Shown one piece after another: positions 1-8,463 of a stretch of DNA of 22,519 nucleotides (the stretch's first letter is position 1; each line of letters opens with the position of its first letter). The position numbers were made by a program, and so were the translations under genes. Below the pieces are notes generated by a model. The model had not been told where the DNA came from, searched no databases, and saw only the letters and a list, made by a program, of their open reading frames with translations. The stretch comes from JALZBL01 sp040004775 (GTDB taxonomy: Bacteria; Actinomycetota; Actinomycetes; Mycobacteriales; Jatrophihabitantaceae): NCBI GenBank assembly GCA_040004775.1, contig JBDUAD010000046.1:1-22519 (forward strand). Reading direction: 5' to 3'.

Positions 1-3000
1 CGACCCGCAGGAGCTCCGCCGACGGCTCGAGGACGTCGGGCTCCTCGACGCCGACCGCCTCGGACGTCGGTTGCGTCACCTGCCCCCTGAGCCCGCCCGG
101 CGAGCCGCCGAACTGGGCCGGCTGAAGACTCAGGTCGCCGGGGCCGAACACCGCCTGGTCGCGCGGCTGGCGGCATTGCCCGTGCCGCGCTATCCCAGTG
201 ACCTGCCCGTGGTCGCGGCCCGCGAGGAGCTCCTGGCCGTGCTCGCCGCGAACCAGGTGGTGGTGGTGGCCGGAGAGACCGGGTCGGGCAAGACCACGCA
301 GTTGCCCAAACTCTGCCTAGAGCTGGGTCGCGGTGTGCGCGGACGCATCGGCCACACCCAGCCGCGGCGCATCGCCGCCCGGAGCGTGGCCGAGCGCATC
401 GCCGACGAGCTGGGTGTACCACTCGGTACGTCGGTCGGCTACGCCGTGCGCTTCACCGACGAAGTGTCGGACCAAACCGCGATCAAGGTGATGACCGACG
501 GGATCCTGTTGGCCGAGATCCAGCGCGACCGGCACCTCCGCCAGTACGACACGATCATCCTTGACGAGGCCCACGAGCGGAGCCTGACCATCGACTTCCT
601 GCTCGGCTACCTGCGTAGCGTGCTGGCCTCGCGGCCCGAACTCAAGCTGATCGTCACGTCGGCGACCATCGACCCAGGCCGGTTCGCCGACTTCTTCGGG
701 CCCGACGTCCCCGTAGTGGAGGTCAGCGGCCGGACGTACCCGGTGGAGGTGCGCTACCGCCCGTTGGTCGACCCGGACCAGGCGGGCACCGAGCCGGTGG
801 ACCAGATCGACGGCATCGTCGCCGCGGTTCATGAGCTGACCGCCGAGGGGCCGGGGGACATCCTCGTGTTCCTCAGCGGCGAGCGGGAGATCCGCGACAC
901 CGCGGAGGGGTTGCGCGGCCTCGAGTTGCCGGGCACCGAGGTGCTGCCTCTCTACGCCCGGCTGTCGGCGGCCGAGCAGCATCGGGTGTTCACCGCCCAT
1001 CACGGTCGCCGGATTGTGCTGGCCACCAACGTGGCCGAGACCTCTCTCACCGTTCCCGGCATCCGCTACGTCATCGACCCGGGCACGGCGCGGATCTCGC
1101 GCTACAGCGCGCGGACCAGGGTGCAGCGACTGCCGATTGAGGCGATCTCGCAGGCTTCGGCCCGGCAACGAGCCGGTCGCTGCGGGCGGCTGTCCGACGG
1201 CATCTGCATCCGCCTCTACAGCGAGGAGGACTACACGTCGCGTCCGGTGTTCACGGACCCCGAGATACTGCGCACGTCGTTGGCGTCGGTGCTGTTGTCC
1301 ATGGCCGCCTTGGACCTGGGGGCGATCGAGGACTTCGCCTTCCTCGACCCGCCCGACCGGCGTCGGATCCGCGACGGGATCGCCGTACTGGAGGAACTCG
1401 GCGCCCTGGCACCGGCCAGCCCGCGCGGTCGCGACGGCCAGCGCGGTGGCGGTGGCGACGGCGGTGACGGCGGCGACAACAGCGGCGGGGGCCGTGGACG
1501 CGGGCTGCGCCTGAGCGACATCGGGCGGCGACTGGCCCGCCTGACGGTCGATCCACGGTTGGCTCGGATGGTCCTCGCCGGCGCGGACGAGGGGTGCCTG
1601 GGCGAGGTGCTGGTTCTGGCCGCGGCCCTGTCGATCCAGGATCCCCGGGAGCGACCGGCCGACAACGAGGCGGCCGCGTCCGCCGCGCACGCCCGGTTCA
1701 CCGATGAGAGCTCCGACTTCACCGCCTATCTGAACCTCTGGACCTACCTGCGCGAGCAACAGGACCAGCTCAGCGGCAACGCGTTCCGCCGGCTGTGTCG
1801 CTCGGAGTTCCTGCACTTCCTGCGGGTGCGCGAGTGGCAAGACCTCGTCGGGCAGCTCAATCGGGCGGTGCGCGACATGGGCCTGCGGGCCAACCGGGAA
1901 CCGGCCGACCAAGCTGCCGTGCATCGGGCCCTGCTGACCGGGCTGCTGTCCCACATCGGCCAGCGCACCGGTGAACGGCGGGAGTACCTCGGCGCCCGCA
2001 ACGCGCGCTTCGTCCTCGCGCCGGGCTCCGCGCTGTCCGCGCGTCCGCCCGGATGGATCATGGCCGGCGAGCTGGTCGAGACCAGTCGGCTCTATGCCCG
2101 CACCGCGGCCCGCACCGACCCGGACACGGTCGAGCGGCTGGCCGCCCACCTGGTCCAGCGCACGTACAGCGAGCCGCGCTGGGACCGCCGGCGCGGCGCC
2201 GCCGTCGCCTCGGAGCGGGTGACGCTGTACGGCCTGGCTCTCGTGGTCGGCCGCACCGTTCCCTATGCGCGCGTCGACCCCGTGGTCGCTCGGGAGCTGT
2301 TCGTCCAGCACGCGTTGGTCGAGGGCGACTGGGACACCCGGCACCGTTTCTTCGCCACCAACCAGGCCTTGCGGGCCGAGGTGGCCGACGTCGAGGACCG
2401 GCTGCGTCGCCGCGACGTCGTGGCCGGCGACGAGGTGATCGCGCACTTCTACGACGAGCGCATCCCGGCCGACGTCGTGTCGGCCCGGCACTTCGACACC
2501 TGGTGGAAGGCCGAACGCCGGCGCGACTCCGACCGCCTCACCCTCACCCGCGAGGTTCTGCTGCGCGAGGCGGCGACCTCGGCCGAGGAGGACTTCCCAC
2601 GCCGCTGGACGTTTGGCGACCTCGACCTACCGGCGACCTACCGCTTTGCTCCCGGCGAAGCCGACGACGGCGTCACCGTCCACGTTCCGCTCGACGTGCT
2701 GCGACGGGTGGATCCCGATGCCGCGACCTGGCCGGTGCCGGCCCGGCGCGAGGAGCTGGTGACCGCGCTGCTGCGCTCGTTGCCCAAGGAGCTGCGCCGC
2801 ACTCTCGGGCCGGCACCGGACCGGGCCCGGGCGGTGGTGGCTGCGCTGGGCGAACCATACGGAGCCTTGGTCGATGCCGTCGCCGAGCAGCTGGAGCGCC
2901 AGACCGGCGTGCGCATGCGCGCCGGCGACTTCGACCTCGACCGCGTCCCGGAGCATCTGCGGCCGCTGTTCGCGGTCGACGACGGCGGGCGCACCGTGGC

Positions 3001-4036
3001 CCGCAGCCGCAACCTGACCGAGCTGCAACACCGCCTGGCCGGGCCGGCGCGCACCGCGGTGGCCGATGTGACACCGGACATCGAACGCCGAGGCCTGAGC
3101 GACTGGGACTTCGCGACACTGCCGGCCACCGTGGAGCACGTACGCGACGGTCGTCGGGTGCTTGGATATCCGGCCCTAATCGACGAGGGCGCCACCGTGG
3201 CCATCCGCGTCATGGCCACGCCCGAGGAGCAGCGCGAGGCCACGCGCGCCGGTCTACGCCGGCTGCTGCTGTTGCGGCAGGCGAGCGGACCGCCCCGAGC
3301 CGTCCTCAGCTCCCTCGGTCCACGCACTCGGCTCGCCCTGAGCACCAATCCGGACGGTTCGCTGGCCGACCTCGTGGCCGACGCGATGACCGCCGTCATC
3401 GATGACGTCCTCGACGCCGATCCTGGGCCGGTGGCCGAGCGGGCCGACTTCGACCGGTTGGCCGCCGGGGTGCGTGTCCGGGCCGATCCCGGCCTGCGCG
3501 CCCTGCTGGCCGAGACGGAGCGGGTTCTGGACGTCGCGCGCGAACTCGACCTGGCGCTTGGCCCGCTGGCCGAACGCATCGCCGCGGCGGCGACCACGAC
3601 AGGCGCCCTGTCGCGCACGGCGGCCCGCGGCTCAGCCGGCACCCACCTCGCCGATCCGGCGTCCGCCGACCCGGCCTACGCCGATCTCCTCGCCCAGCGT
3701 CGGCGGCTGTTGGGACCTCGTTTCCTGGCCGCGGCCGGCCTCCGCCGCGTGCCCCACCTGGCCCGCTACCTGCGGGCCATGCTGCGGCGGGTGGAGCGCC
3801 TGCCTCAGGAGCGCGACATCGACGCGGCGCGGGCCGCTCGGGTCGCGGCGGTCACCGAGGCCTACCAGCAGGTGCACGGCCGGTTGGCGCCGGACGAGCC
3901 CGAGCCGGCGGGGCTGGTCGCCGCGCGCTGGATGATCGAGGAGTTCCGGGTGAGCCTGTGGGCTCAGGACCTCGGTACCACCGGCCCGGTGTCCGAGCAG
4001 CGGATCTTCCGGGCCCTCGACGGCATCCGGATCTAG
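1..4036 (+). CDS. hrpA: ATP-dependent RNA helicase HrpA (5' end cut by window)
   Basis: DEAH-box RNA helicase of the HrpA family, which unwinds RNA in the cytoplasm using ATP. The frame is open from base 2, so the true start lies before the window; the TTG at 71 is only the first internal start-like codon. Counting from that TTG, Walker A GETGSGKT is at residues 68-75, DEAH at 165-168, the SAT motif near 197 and motif VI (QRAGRCGR) near 365-373. The HA2/OB part follows, then a C-terminal DUF3418 region from about residue 720 to the end. The total of about 1,340 residues matches the usual length of roughly 1,300. A Gly/Asp/Arg-rich stretch (about residues 450-482, bases 1423-1510) interrupts the winged-helix/HA2 region between EELGALAPA and LRLSDIGRRLARL. 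It looks like a flexible linker and is not part of the conserved fold. The gene converges on the SDR gene with a 34-base gap. Family assignment is very secure. Confidence 0.96.
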   Translation, partial: DPQELRRRLEDVGLLDADRLGRRLRHLPPEPARRAAELGRLKTQVAGAEHRLVARLAALPVPRYPSDLPVVAAREELLAVLAANQVVVVAGETGSGKTTQLPKLCLELGRGVRGRIGHTQPRRIAARSVAERIADELGVPLGTSVGYAVRFTDEVSDQTAIKVMTDGILLAEIQRDRHLRQYDTIILDEAHERSLTIDFLLGYLRSVLASRPELKLIVTSATIDPGRFADFFGPDVPVVEVSGRTYPVEVRYRPLVDPDQAGTEPVDQIDGIVAAVHELTAEGPGDILVFLSGEREIRDTAEGLRGLELPGTEVLPLYARLSAAEQHRVFTAHHGRRIVLATNVAETSLTVPGIRYVIDPGTARISRYSARTRVQRLPIEAISQASARQRAGRCGRLSDGICIRLYSEEDYTSRPVFTDPEILRTSLASVLLSMAALDLGAIEDFAFLDPPDRRRIRDGIAVLEELGALAPASPRGRDGQRGGGGDGGDGGDNSGGGRGRGLRLSDIGRRLARLTVDPRLARMVLAGADEGCLGEVLVLAAALSIQDPRERPADNEAAASAAHARFTDESSDFTAYLNLWTYLREQQDQLSGNAFRRLCRSEFLHFLRVREWQDLVGQLNRAVRDMGLRANREPADQAAVHRALLTGLLSHIGQRTGERREYLGARNARFVLAPGSALSARPPGWIMAGELVETSRLYARTAARTDPDTVERLAAHLVQRTYSEPRWDRRRGAAVASERVTLYGLALVVGRTVPYARVDPVVARELFVQHALVEGDWDTRHRFFATNQALRAEVADVEDRLRRRDVVAGDEVIAHFYDERIPADVVSARHFDTWWKAERRRDSDRLTLTREVLLREAATSAEEDFPRRWTFGDLDLPATYRFAPGEADDGVTVHVPLDVLRRVDPDAATWPVPARREELVTALLRSLPKELRRTLGPAPDRARAVVAALGEPYGALVDAVAEQLERQTGVRMRAGDFDLDRVPEHLRPLFAVDDGGRTVARSRNLTELQHRLAGPARTAVADVTPDIERRGLSDWDFATLPATVEHVRDGRRVLGYPALIDEGATVAIRVMATPEEQREATRAGLRRLLLLRQASGPPRAVLSSLGPRTRLALSTNPDGSLADLVADAMTAVIDDVLDADPGPVAERADFDRLAAGVRVRADPGLRALLAETERVLDVARELDLALGPLAERIAAAATTTGALSRTAARGSAGTHLADPASADPAYADLLAQRRRLLGPRFLAAAGLRRVPHLARYLRAMLRRVERLPQERDIDAARAARVAAVTEAYQQVHGRLAPDEPEPAGLVAARWMIEEFRVSLWAQDLGTTGPVSEQRIFRALDGIRI

Positions 4037-4070
4037 GCGCCGGCTGCCGGCACGCCGTCGGCGGTTGCGG

Positions 4071-4817
4071 TCAGGTGATGCGCCGGACCAGCCGCAGCGG
4101 CAGGTGCCGCAGAGCCGCGGCCATCGGCCGCCACGGCCAGGCCGGCACGTAAGCCCGTACCGGCTCCCGTTCGATCGCCGCGGCCAGCGCCCGGCACCCG
4201 ACGTCGGTGTCGACGATGAACGGCGTGTTGCGCACCCGCTCGTTCATCTCCGAGCGGATGTAACCGGGAAACATGGTGGACACGACGATGCCGGTGCCCA
4301 TGACGTCGGAGCGGATGCCCTCGGCCAGCGCCGCCACCCCGGCCTTCGTCGCGGCGTAGGTGGTGACGTTGCCCCTCATCCCGCGCGCGGCCGAGACCGA
4401 GGACATCATCACCAGGTGCCCCTCGCCCTGCTCGCGGAAGATCTGCAATGCCGCTTCACATTGGGCCAGGGCCGCGACGAAGTTGGTCATCGCCGTGCGG
4501 CGGTTGACGTCGAACCGCCCGGTCCCGAGTGGCTGGCCCTTGCCGATGCCGGCGTTGACGACGACCCGGTCGAGCCGGCCCAGCTCGTCGCGCAGTGCGT
4601 CGAAGACGGAAAACACCGCGTCGTTGTCGTCCACGTCGAGGGCGCTGATGGCGACGCGGATGCCCGGGTGGGCATCGATCAGTTCGGCACGGAGGGCTTC
4701 GAGCCGCTCAATCCGTCGCGCGCAGATCGCGAGATTGCGCCCGCGCGCGGCGAATTCGCGAGCCAGGCCGGCGCCGATGCCGGAGCTGGCTCCGGTGATC
4801 AGAATGTTGGTGCGCAC
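4071..4817 (-). CDS. SDR family oxidoreductase
   Basis: Classical short-chain dehydrogenase/reductase of 248 residues, an NAD(P)-dependent oxidoreductase. The cofactor motif TGASSGIG is at residues 8-15, NAG at 88-90, the catalytic Ser in MMSSVS near 139-140, and YAATK with Tyr154 and Lys158. I chose the GTG at 4815-4817 because it places the Rossmann motif 8 residues from the start, as is usual; the longer open frame to 5075 is an Arg/Gly-rich shadow of the upstream gene. It overlaps the end of the PAP2-type gene by 19 bases, so the two are probably translated from one transcript. The substrate cannot be told from the sequence. The C-terminal part (WPWRPMAAALRHLPLRLVRRI) is basic and amphipathic and may touch the membrane, as in other SDRs linked to lipid metabolism; that is inference. 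Confidence 0.9.
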   Translation of the reverse strand: MRTNILITGASSGIGAGLAREFAARGRNLAICARRIERLEALRAELIDAHPGIRVAISALDVDDNDAVFSVFDALRDELGRLDRVVVNAGIGKGQPLGTGRFDVNRRTAMTNFVAALAQCEAALQIFREQGEGHLVMMSSVSAARGMRGNVTTYAATKAGVAALAEGIRSDVMGTGIVVSTMFPGYIRSEMNERVRNTPFIVDTDVGCRALAAAIEREPVRAYVPAWPWRPMAAALRHLPLRLVRRIT

Positions 4818-5665
4818 GATGCCGCCGGGCTGGTCGAATCGGCCTCGACGGCGGCCGGTGTCTGTGCCGGCCGGTCCTCGGCCGAGCCGCCCGTCCACAC
4901 CCGGACCACGAGGACCACAGCCGCGAGCAGGGCGATCGAGACCAGCCCGTCGAACCACCAATGGTTGGCCGTGGCAACCACGACGTAGACGGTCGCCACC
5001 GGGTGCAGCAGGGTCAGCCAGCGCCAGCGACTCGTGCCGATCAGCACCGGGTAGAGCCCGACCAGCACGGCCCACCCGACGTGGACCGAGGGCACGGCCG
5101 ACAGCTCGTCAGCCGAGAGTCCACCGAGGGCGTACACCGACTGGCCGTAGTGCGCGGCGACGTCAGTGAAACCGAGTTGCGGAACCAGCCGCGGCGGCGC
5201 GACGGGCACGAGCTGGATGAGCAGGGACAGCGTCGTGAACCCGATGACCACCGCCCGTAGTCGGCGGTAGTGCGCGCGGTGGCGCCAGAAGACCCAGAAC
5301 AGGAGAACGATCAGCCCGGGGAAATGCATGCCCGCGTAGTACAGATTGGCCAGATACCCGAGCGAGCGGTGCTCGAGCAACGGTCCCTGCAGGGACTGCT
5401 CCGACGGCAGGTGCCAGCCGCGCTCGGTGCGGGCGATCCAGCGGCCCCGCGCCAGGCCTCCGGCCGTCCCGTGCTCGGCCAGGGTTCCGGCCAGCTGCCA
5501 CAGCGTGTACAGCGCGGCGATGACCGCGGCCTCGCGCACGAATGGACCCAGGGTGCGCGCCCGCGTCGAGTCCGACCGGCTGGCGACGAAGCCGGCGATG
5601 ACGAGCACACCGCTCAACCAGCCCGCCTGGTCCCACGTCAGCTGCAAGACCGGCACGTGGCGCAC
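4799..5665 (-). CDS. PAP2-superfamily membrane protein (inositol phosphotransferase-like)
   Basis: Polytopic membrane protein of 288 residues with about six hydrophobic segments. It resembles the PAP2_3 branch of the PAP2 superfamily (Aur1/Ipt1-like), whose members transfer or remove phospho-head groups on membrane lipids. The visible motifs are APPR at 156-159, PSVHVGW at 192-198 with catalytic His195, and ATANHWWFDG with His235 and Asp239, giving the two-His/Asp set of the superfamily. The likely start is the GTG at 5663-5665; another GTG at 5654-5656 is possible, and neither has a strong ribosome site. The open frame extends to 5791 only by overlapping the end of the thioesterase gene. It lies between the thioesterase and the SDR on the same strand, which suggests a lipid-related operon, but the substrate is unknown. 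Confidence 0.85.
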   Translation of the reverse strand: MRHVPVLQLTWDQAGWLSGVLVIAGFVASRSDSTRARTLGPFVREAAVIAALYTLWQLAGTLAEHGTAGGLARGRWIARTERGWHLPSEQSLQGPLLEHRSLGYLANLYYAGMHFPGLIVLLFWVFWRHRAHYRRLRAVVIGFTTLSLLIQLVPVAPPRLVPQLGFTDVAAHYGQSVYALGGLSADELSAVPSVHVGWAVLVGLYPVLIGTSRWRWLTLLHPVATVYVVVATANHWWFDGLVSIALLAAVVLVVRVWTGGSAEDRPAQTPAAVEADSTSPAASCAPTF

Positions 5666-5727
5666 AGTAACCGCCGGCCGGTCCGCCGAGGTCGATGACC
5701 ACGCCGGCGAGGCGTCGGGCGGAAGGG

Positions 5728-6600
5728 TCAGCGCAGGCGGATGCCGGCCAGCTGAACGCCCTGGGCCACTAGTCGGCCCTCGGCGTCCCACACCTCGCAG
5801 GTCTCGTCGAGGCGGTCGTCGGTAATGAGTCCGGCCCGCTGCCGCACCCGCAACGGTCCGGCCGCCGGGCGGGCGCGCACGTACACAGTCAGCTCGAGCG
5901 TCGGCACCCAGCCGCTTGAAGCGATCTCGAAGCTGGCCGGTGGAAAGGCGTCGGCCGCGTATAGCAGATCGACCGCCGAGAACGGTTCCCCGTCCAGCGC
6001 GGCCAGCCAGCCGCGCAGCTCACCGCGCCCGGACGGGCGACCGGTGGCGAAGCCGAGCACCGCCGGGTCGAGGCGCAGGTCGACCTCGTCCATGATCGCG
6101 ACGGGCGATCCGTCCGGGGCCCGCGCGGGCAGCCGCATGCAGTCCTCGAACGTGGCGACATCGGCCGGTGGCTCGCGGTTCCACTCCTCGGTGGCCTCGT
6201 CGGCGAGCGTGCCGGTCGTGAACAGGGCCTCTATGCAGGGCCGGCCGTTCTGTTCCAGCTGCAACCGCAGCTGACTGGCGCTGCGCCCGGCGCGCAGGAC
6301 CTCGGACGAGACGATCGCCGGACCGGGATCGGGCGCGTGGAGGAAGTGGGCGCTCGCGGCCAGCACGTCCGGGTGCGGCCCGCTGCCCTGGGCGGCGCGC
6401 CCGAGGATGGTGAGCAGGTAACCGCCATTGGCCTTGCCCAGGACCGTCCACCGGGGGCTCACCTGAACCGAGAACCGTCGGCGCAGGGGAGCCCCGTCGG
6501 CGGCGGCGCCACGGTCGGCATCCGAGGACGAGACCGCATCGTGGCCGTCCAGTGGGGCGACGGCGCTGACGGCGGCCAACGACGCGGCGAGGTCCGGCAT
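5728..6600 (-). CDS. Thioesterase family protein (double hotdog, TesB-like)
   Basis: A 290-residue protein with two hotdog-type halves, typical of the acyl-CoA thioesterase (4HBT_3/TesB-like) family in actinobacteria. The N-terminal half contains FSVQVSPRWTVLGKANGGYLLTILGRAA, the usual first helix with its NGGY turn, followed by the HPDVLAASAHFLHAPDPG strand. The C-terminal half contains PTLELTVYVRARPAAGPLRVRQ and ends DETCEVWDAEGRLVAQGVQLAGIRLR, the usual final strands. The ATG at 6598-6600 gives the expected length; the frame beyond it overlaps divergent fdhD. It probably hydrolyses acyl-CoA thioesters in the cytoplasm. It heads a minus-strand run with the PAP2-type and SDR genes, with a 62-base gap to the next start. 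Confidence 0.88.
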   Translation of the reverse strand: MPDLAASLAAVSAVAPLDGHDAVSSSDADRGAAADGAPLRRRFSVQVSPRWTVLGKANGGYLLTILGRAAQGSGPHPDVLAASAHFLHAPDPGPAIVSSEVLRAGRSASQLRLQLEQNGRPCIEALFTTGTLADEATEEWNREPPADVATFEDCMRLPARAPDGSPVAIMDEVDLRLDPAVLGFATGRPSGRGELRGWLAALDGEPFSAVDLLYAADAFPPASFEIASSGWVPTLELTVYVRARPAAGPLRVRQRAGLITDDRLDETCEVWDAEGRLVAQGVQLAGIRLR

Positions 6601-6627
6601 GGCCCGATCCAAGCATCGGATGCCTCG

Positions 6628-6633
6628 TAGGCT
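6628..6633 (+). promoter_or_regulatory. Possible -10 element of the fdhD operon
   Basis: TAGGCT fits the actinobacterial TAnnnT -10 pattern and sits 43 bases before the fdhD ATG, leaving room for a short leader carrying a strong AGGAGGAG ribosome site at 6662-6669. There is no clear TTGACA-like -35 element, so this is a weak call. Confidence 0.35.
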
Positions 6634-6676
6634 CGGTTCGGGTCCGTCACCGCGCGATCGCAGGAGGAGCACCGTC

Positions 6677-7621
6677 ATGGCCGAACGCCGTCCGGGAGCC
6701 AGCGTGCGTGCCCGCGTCCGGGTGCTGGACGTTGGTGCCGACATCGACGTGATACGCCGCGACGACGTGGCCACCGAGGAGCCCCTGCAGATCCGCCTCG
6801 CGGCAGGAGAGGAACGGCGCGACGTCGCGGTCACGATGCGCACTCCCGGTTTTGACTTCGAGCTCGCCGCGGGATGGCTGGCCGGCGAAGGCGTGATCAC
6901 CTCGGCCGAGGATCTGCGCCGGGTGGACTACTGCACCGACGTGGACCTCGCCGCCGACCAGCAGTACAACGTGGTGACCGCGACGCTGCGCGCAGCGGTT
7001 CTGCCGGACCTCGACCGGTTGGACCGCCACGGGTACGTGACCAGCGCGTGCGGGGTGTGTGGGCGCGCTGACATCGAGTCCCTGGCCGTGCGGTGCGCGC
7101 CGATCGCCGACGACCGCACGCTGGCCGCCGCGGTGCTGTTCGGCCTGCCCGACCGGCTGCGCGGTGACCAGAGCCTGTTCGCCCGCACCGGTGGGGTACA
7201 CGCCGCCGGCCTGGCCGGCTCGGACGGCAAGCTGCTCGTAGTGCGCGAGGACGTAGGGCGCCACAATGCCGTGGACAAAGTCATCGGCCACCGGCTGCTC
7301 AACGGCGACGCGGCGGCGACGCCGGCACCGGCGGCGCTTGTGGTCAGTGGCCGCACGTCGTTCGAGATCGTGCAGAAGGCCGTGGCCGCGGGCATCCCGG
7401 TCGTCGCCGGCGTATCCGCACCGTCCAGCCTGGCCGTGTCACTGGCCGAGCAGTTCGGTATCACCCTGGTCGGATTCCTGCGGGGCCGGCGAGCCAACGT
7501 CTACAGCCATCCCCAGCGCATCGTCGACGGTGTGCCCGAGGACACCGCCGACCGTGCGCCCGAGGACACCGCCGACCGCGCGGGCGAGGGCGCGGTCGTG
7601 GCGGCACCGGCCGGTGCCTGA
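6677..7621 (+). CDS. fdhD: Formate dehydrogenase accessory sulfurtransferase FdhD
   Basis: FdhD moves sulfur from the IscS cysteine desulfurase onto the molybdenum cofactor before it enters formate dehydrogenase. The 314-residue product has the catalytic SACGVCG motif with Cys125 and Cys128, equivalent to Cys121/Cys124 of the E. coli protein. It also has the conserved EEPLQIRL start of the fold, RTPGFDFELAAGWLAGEGVI, TGGVHAAGL, REDVGRHNAVDKVIG and SGRTSFEIVQKA blocks, and ends its core at GFLRGRRANVYSHPQRI. The ATG at 6677 is fixed by an AGGAGGAG ribosome site 7 bases before it. A tail of about 38 residues follows the normal end, with an 8-residue unit (PEDTADRA) present twice. It is followed directly by mobA with no gap. 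No formate dehydrogenase gene lies in the window. Confidence 0.96.
   Translation: MAERRPGASVRARVRVLDVGADIDVIRRDDVATEEPLQIRLAAGEERRDVAVTMRTPGFDFELAAGWLAGEGVITSAEDLRRVDYCTDVDLAADQQYNVVTATLRAAVLPDLDRLDRHGYVTSACGVCGRADIESLAVRCAPIADDRTLAAAVLFGLPDRLRGDQSLFARTGGVHAAGLAGSDGKLLVVREDVGRHNAVDKVIGHRLLNGDAAATPAPAALVVSGRTSFEIVQKAVAAGIPVVAGVSAPSSLAVSLAEQFGITLVGFLRGRRANVYSHPQRIVDGVPEDTADRAPEDTADRAGEGAVVAAPAGA
7535..7582 (+). repeat. 24-bp tandem duplication in the fdhD tail
   Basis: Two nearly identical 24-base units begin at 7535 and 7559, each starting CCCGAGGACACCGCCGACCG. They keep the reading frame and encode PEDTADRA twice, so the change lengthens the tail without breaking the gene. Confidence 0.85.
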
Positions 7622-8194
7622 GTGGCCGGCTTTGACGCGGTTGTTCTCACCGGTGGTGCCGCTCGCCGTCTGGGCGGGGTGGCCAAGCCGGCGCTGCGGG
7701 TCGGCGGGCGCGCGCTGCTGGGCCGCGTGACCGATGCCCTGGCCGCGGCCGAGCGCATCGTGGTGGTCGGCGATGCCGAGGGTGCAACCCGCGCCGACCG
7801 CGTGACCCGCGAGGACCCGCCCGGATCCGGCCCGGTGGCGGGATTGGCGGCCGGCTTGCACGAGGTCGTCTCGGCGACCGTCGTCCTGGCCGCCGGTGAT
7901 CTGCCGTTCCTGTCCGCCGACGCGATACGCGCCCTCGTCGCGGCATCGGCCGGGCACGACGCGGCGGTCGCGATCGACGACGACGGGCGCGACCAGCTCC
8001 TGCTCGCCGCCTGGCGCACCGACCGCGTGGCCGCGCGCGTGGCCGTCCTGCCCGGCTCCGCGGCAGTGCGCCGGGTCTATGACGGGGCCGACGTCGTGCG
8101 GGTTCGGCTGGGCGGCGAGCCGCCACCGTGGTGGGACTGTGACACCCCCGAGCAACTTGCCCGGGCCCGACACTGGCTGGAGGCCACCCCGTGA
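7622..8194 (+). CDS. mobA: Molybdenum cofactor guanylyltransferase MobA
   Basis: MobA attaches GMP to molybdopterin to make the bis-MGD cofactor used by formate dehydrogenase and related enzymes. The 190-residue protein has the nucleotidyltransferase signature LTGGAARRLGGVAKPAL at residues 9-25 with Lys22, the GPVAGLAAGL loop and AAGDLPFLS with its metal-binding Asp. It ends in PWWDCDTPEQLARAR, a typical MobA C-terminal block. The GTG start follows the fdhD stop codon immediately, and the stop overlaps the next start in GTGA, so translation is probably coupled along all three genes. The main alternative, another NTP-transferase-like protein such as CofC, is unlikely given FdhD next door. Confidence 0.92.
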   Translation: MAGFDAVVLTGGAARRLGGVAKPALRVGGRALLGRVTDALAAAERIVVVGDAEGATRADRVTREDPPGSGPVAGLAAGLHEVVSATVVLAAGDLPFLSADAIRALVAASAGHDAAVAIDDDGRDQLLLAAWRTDRVAARVAVLPGSAAVRRVYDGADVVRVRLGGEPPPWWDCDTPEQLARARHWLEATP

Positions 8195-8463
8195 GCGATG
8201 CGACCTTGGAACAGTGGAGCCAGGAGCTGGGCGCGGCGCTGGGCGTCGTCCTGGACGACGCTCTGGTCGACGACGTGCTCGATCTGGCGCGCGACACGGC
8301 CCACGAGGTGGCCCGGCCGGCGGCGCCGGTCACCGCATACCTCGTCGGCCTGGCCGTCGGTGGGGGCCAGGCCCGTGCGGATGCGCTGGACACCGTGCGG
8401 CGCGTCATCGGAGAACGGTCCCGGCCGGCCGACAGACCCGCTCAGGTCGACGTGAGCGACTAA
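8191..8463 (+). CDS. DUF6457 domain-containing protein
   Basis: A small 90-residue protein read as helical, with the pattern EQWSQELGAALGV then DLARDTAHEVARPAAPVTAYLVGLAVGGG. This matches the DUF6457 family as I recall it, which is commonly encoded beside mobA or fdhD in actinobacteria. No catalytic residues are evident. Its GTG start overlaps the mobA stop by four bases (GTGA), placing it in the molybdenum cofactor operon, so a supporting role in cofactor insertion is the natural inference, without direct proof. Its end overlaps the end of the convergent Nudix gene by four bases. Confidence 0.8.
   Translation: MSDATLEQWSQELGAALGVVLDDALVDDVLDLARDTAHEVARPAAPVTAYLVGLAVGGGQARADALDTVRRVIGERSRPADRPAQVDVSD

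Noticed and set aside
317..2491. A 724-codon open frame on the minus strand opposite hrpA
   Set aside because: It is antisense to a clear helicase gene, has a composition expected from the mirrored codon bias of GC-rich DNA, and shows no domain.
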